Shown here in pieces: positions 22,633 to 23,694 of a stretch of DNA of 23,694 bases. The notes under the pieces were generated by a model. It had not been told where the DNA came from and made no database searches. It saw only the letters and a list, made by a program, of their open reading frames with translations. Positions within the stretch are counted from its first letter, which is position 1; each line of letters begins with the position of its first letter. The stretch lies in contig JAJUHD010000015.1 in the NCBI GenBank assembly GCA_029268085.1, positions 1 through 23,694 on the forward strand. The letters run 5' to 3'. Made by a program: the position numbers and the translations under genes. This stretch comes from Bacillota bacterium (lineage in GTDB: Bacteria > Bacillota > Clostridia > Oscillospirales > Oscillospiraceae).

Positions 22633-23694
22633 ATGAAGCGATATATGAAAGCGAAAAAAATACTATCATTATTTCTGGCGCTGCTGCTGGTGATGGGCTC
22701 CATTCCCTTTACCACGCTTACAGCCTATGCGGCATCCGGCGGCACAGGTACGGCGGACGACCCGTATCAACTTGTAACAGCCGACGATGTAAATAGCATC
22801 AGGAACGACCTGAACGCCTGGTACATTCTTGAAAATGATATCGACATGTCGTCCTACAGCGACTGGGTGCCGATTGGGGACGCAACCAACCAGTTCAACG
22901 GCAGGCTGATCGGCAACAGCCATACCATTTCCGGTCTGATGGTGGGCAGTGCGGCTATACCAAGTGCCGCGTACAGCCACACCGGGTTATTCGGTTACAT
23001 AAGCAAGTATGGTGTAGTCCATGACCTCGGCGTTAAAGCCACTATATACAACGGCGGAGGGTCTGATTGTGGTGTATTAGCCGGTAAAAGCGACGGCTAT
23101 ATCGTTAACTGCCACACCGCCGGTAATGTGGTATCCACTGCCGTTGACTGTAATACTGGCGGTATCGTTGGCGAAAACGCGGGGAATCTCGTGAATTGTT
23201 TTAATCTTGCCAACGTAACAGGAGGTACTGTCGAAGCTCTTGAGTATAATGGAATCGGCGGTATCGCCGGCATCAATACCGGGGAAAACGGTATCGCGAA
23301 TTGCTACAGCGCAGGCGATGTAAACGGTGCTGGGGATTCAAAGATTGGAGCCGTCGTCGGATACAATAAAGCAGGCTCCGTGATTAACTGTCATTGGGAT
23401 CAATCAAAAAACGTATATAGGGTGGCGGGTTATGACACCGACGGCTGCCTGAACAGTGCCGTTGTATATGGCTATTACACGAGCACGCTGAAGGGAGAGG
23501 GGAATTCATTCAACGCAGGCTATGTATTCGACACAAAAGGAAGAATGACCGTAAAAAACGGTACTTTCGCCGATCTTATGAACAGGGGACGGGGTGCAAT
23601 CAAGCCGGAGCAGCTGCCCAGCGGCATAAAGGCAAGTGCCTGGGGAGCGGACACAGCGAATGTGAATGACGGTTATACCTGTTTTACCACGGCC
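22633..23694 (+). CDS. secreted GLUG-repeat surface protein (3' partial)
   Basis: 354 codons open to the right edge of the window. A signal peptide is clear: MKRYMKAKK, a hydrophobic core ILSLFLALLLVMGSIPF, and a likely cleavage after AYA. The mature part starts GGTGTADDPYQL, the usual lead-in of GLUG-motif proteins. At least four GLUG-like repeats follow, each with a glycine-rich turn and an N-C pair: GVLAGKSDGYIVNCHTAG, GGIVGENAGNLVNCFN, GGIAGINTGENGIANCYSAG and GAVVGYNKAGSVINCHW. They build a beta-helix-like extracellular rod seen in adhesins of gut Firmicutes. The GGGAGG ribosome site is one base from the first ATG, so the in-frame ATG at 22645 may be the true start. The C-terminal anchor, if any, lies outside the window. 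Confidence 0.88.
   Translation, partial: MKRYMKAKKILSLFLALLLVMGSIPFTTLTAYAASGGTGTADDPYQLVTADDVNSIRNDLNAWYILENDIDMSSYSDWVPIGDATNQFNGRLIGNSHTISGLMVGSAAIPSAAYSHTGLFGYISKYGVVHDLGVKATIYNGGGSDCGVLAGKSDGYIVNCHTAGNVVSTAVDCNTGGIVGENAGNLVNCFNLANVTGGTVEALEYNGIGGIAGINTGENGIANCYSAGDVNGAGDSKIGAVVGYNKAGSVINCHWDQSKNVYRVAGYDTDGCLNSAVVYGYYTSTLKGEGNSFNAGYVFDTKGRMTVKNGTFADLMNRGRGAIKPEQLPSGIKASAWGADTANVNDGYTCFTTA

Noticed and set aside
23080..23400. Tandem DNA repeat in the GLUG gene
   Set aside because: The repeats are visible at protein level (NC pairs after glycine turns) but the bases have diverged; it is a domain repeat, not a DNA repeat array.

Overview
The window reads as chromosomal DNA of an anaerobic, endospore-forming Firmicute, most likely a mid-GC member of the Clostridia. 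Evidence is a dcw division cluster in clostridial order without ftsA, a gerA-type spore germination operon, a sigma-K-like gene, and an operon for a tungsten-type aldehyde:ferredoxin oxidoreductase (AOR). No rRNA, tRNA or CRISPR array was seen.

Region 1 (1-5.9 kb, + strand) is the division/wall cluster: ftsW (5' end outside the window), murG, murA, ftsQ/divIB and ftsZ. ftsZ has its own promoter, a leader hairpin and a strong terminator. A yihY/brkB membrane protein gene (5.9-6.8 kb) follows and meets the next operon head-on at a perfect 22-bp inverted repeat that forms the 3' ends of both genes.

Region 2 (6.8-13.3 kb) is the metabolic core. A minus-strand operon encodes, in transcription order, an iron-type alcohol dehydrogenase, a ThiF/MoeB-like E1 enzyme, a four-cluster ferredoxin, AOR, a MoaD/ThiS-like protein ending in Gly-Gly, and a one-cluster ferredoxin. 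Divergent from it lie a TetR regulator and moaC. The inferred logic is a self-contained module: ferredoxins feed electrons to AOR, the alcohol dehydrogenase couples aldehyde to alcohol, MoaC/MoaD/ThiF-like proteins help make the pterin cofactor, and TetR controls the divergent promoters through palindromes between them.

Region 3 (13.4-17.6 kb, + strand) is a translationally coupled gerA operon in the order A-C-B plus a fourth small two-helix membrane protein. A HAD phosphatase gene follows on the minus strand.

Region 4 (18.3 kb to the end) looks like accessory DNA. It opens with the 5' half of sigK, including a hydrophobic pro-sequence. Homology stops at the IEN codons, the place where skin elements interrupt sigK in Bacillus subtilis. 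Next come a 28-bp palindrome, a small convergent gene that seems to have lost its ATG, a long hairpin, a large MalT-type LuxR regulator (minus strand), a DUF2442 protein, and a secreted GLUG-repeat protein that runs off the right end. The most interesting reading is that the window ends inside a skin-like element, or its remnant, that splits sigK. The recombinase and the sigK 3' half are not in the window, so this is unproven.
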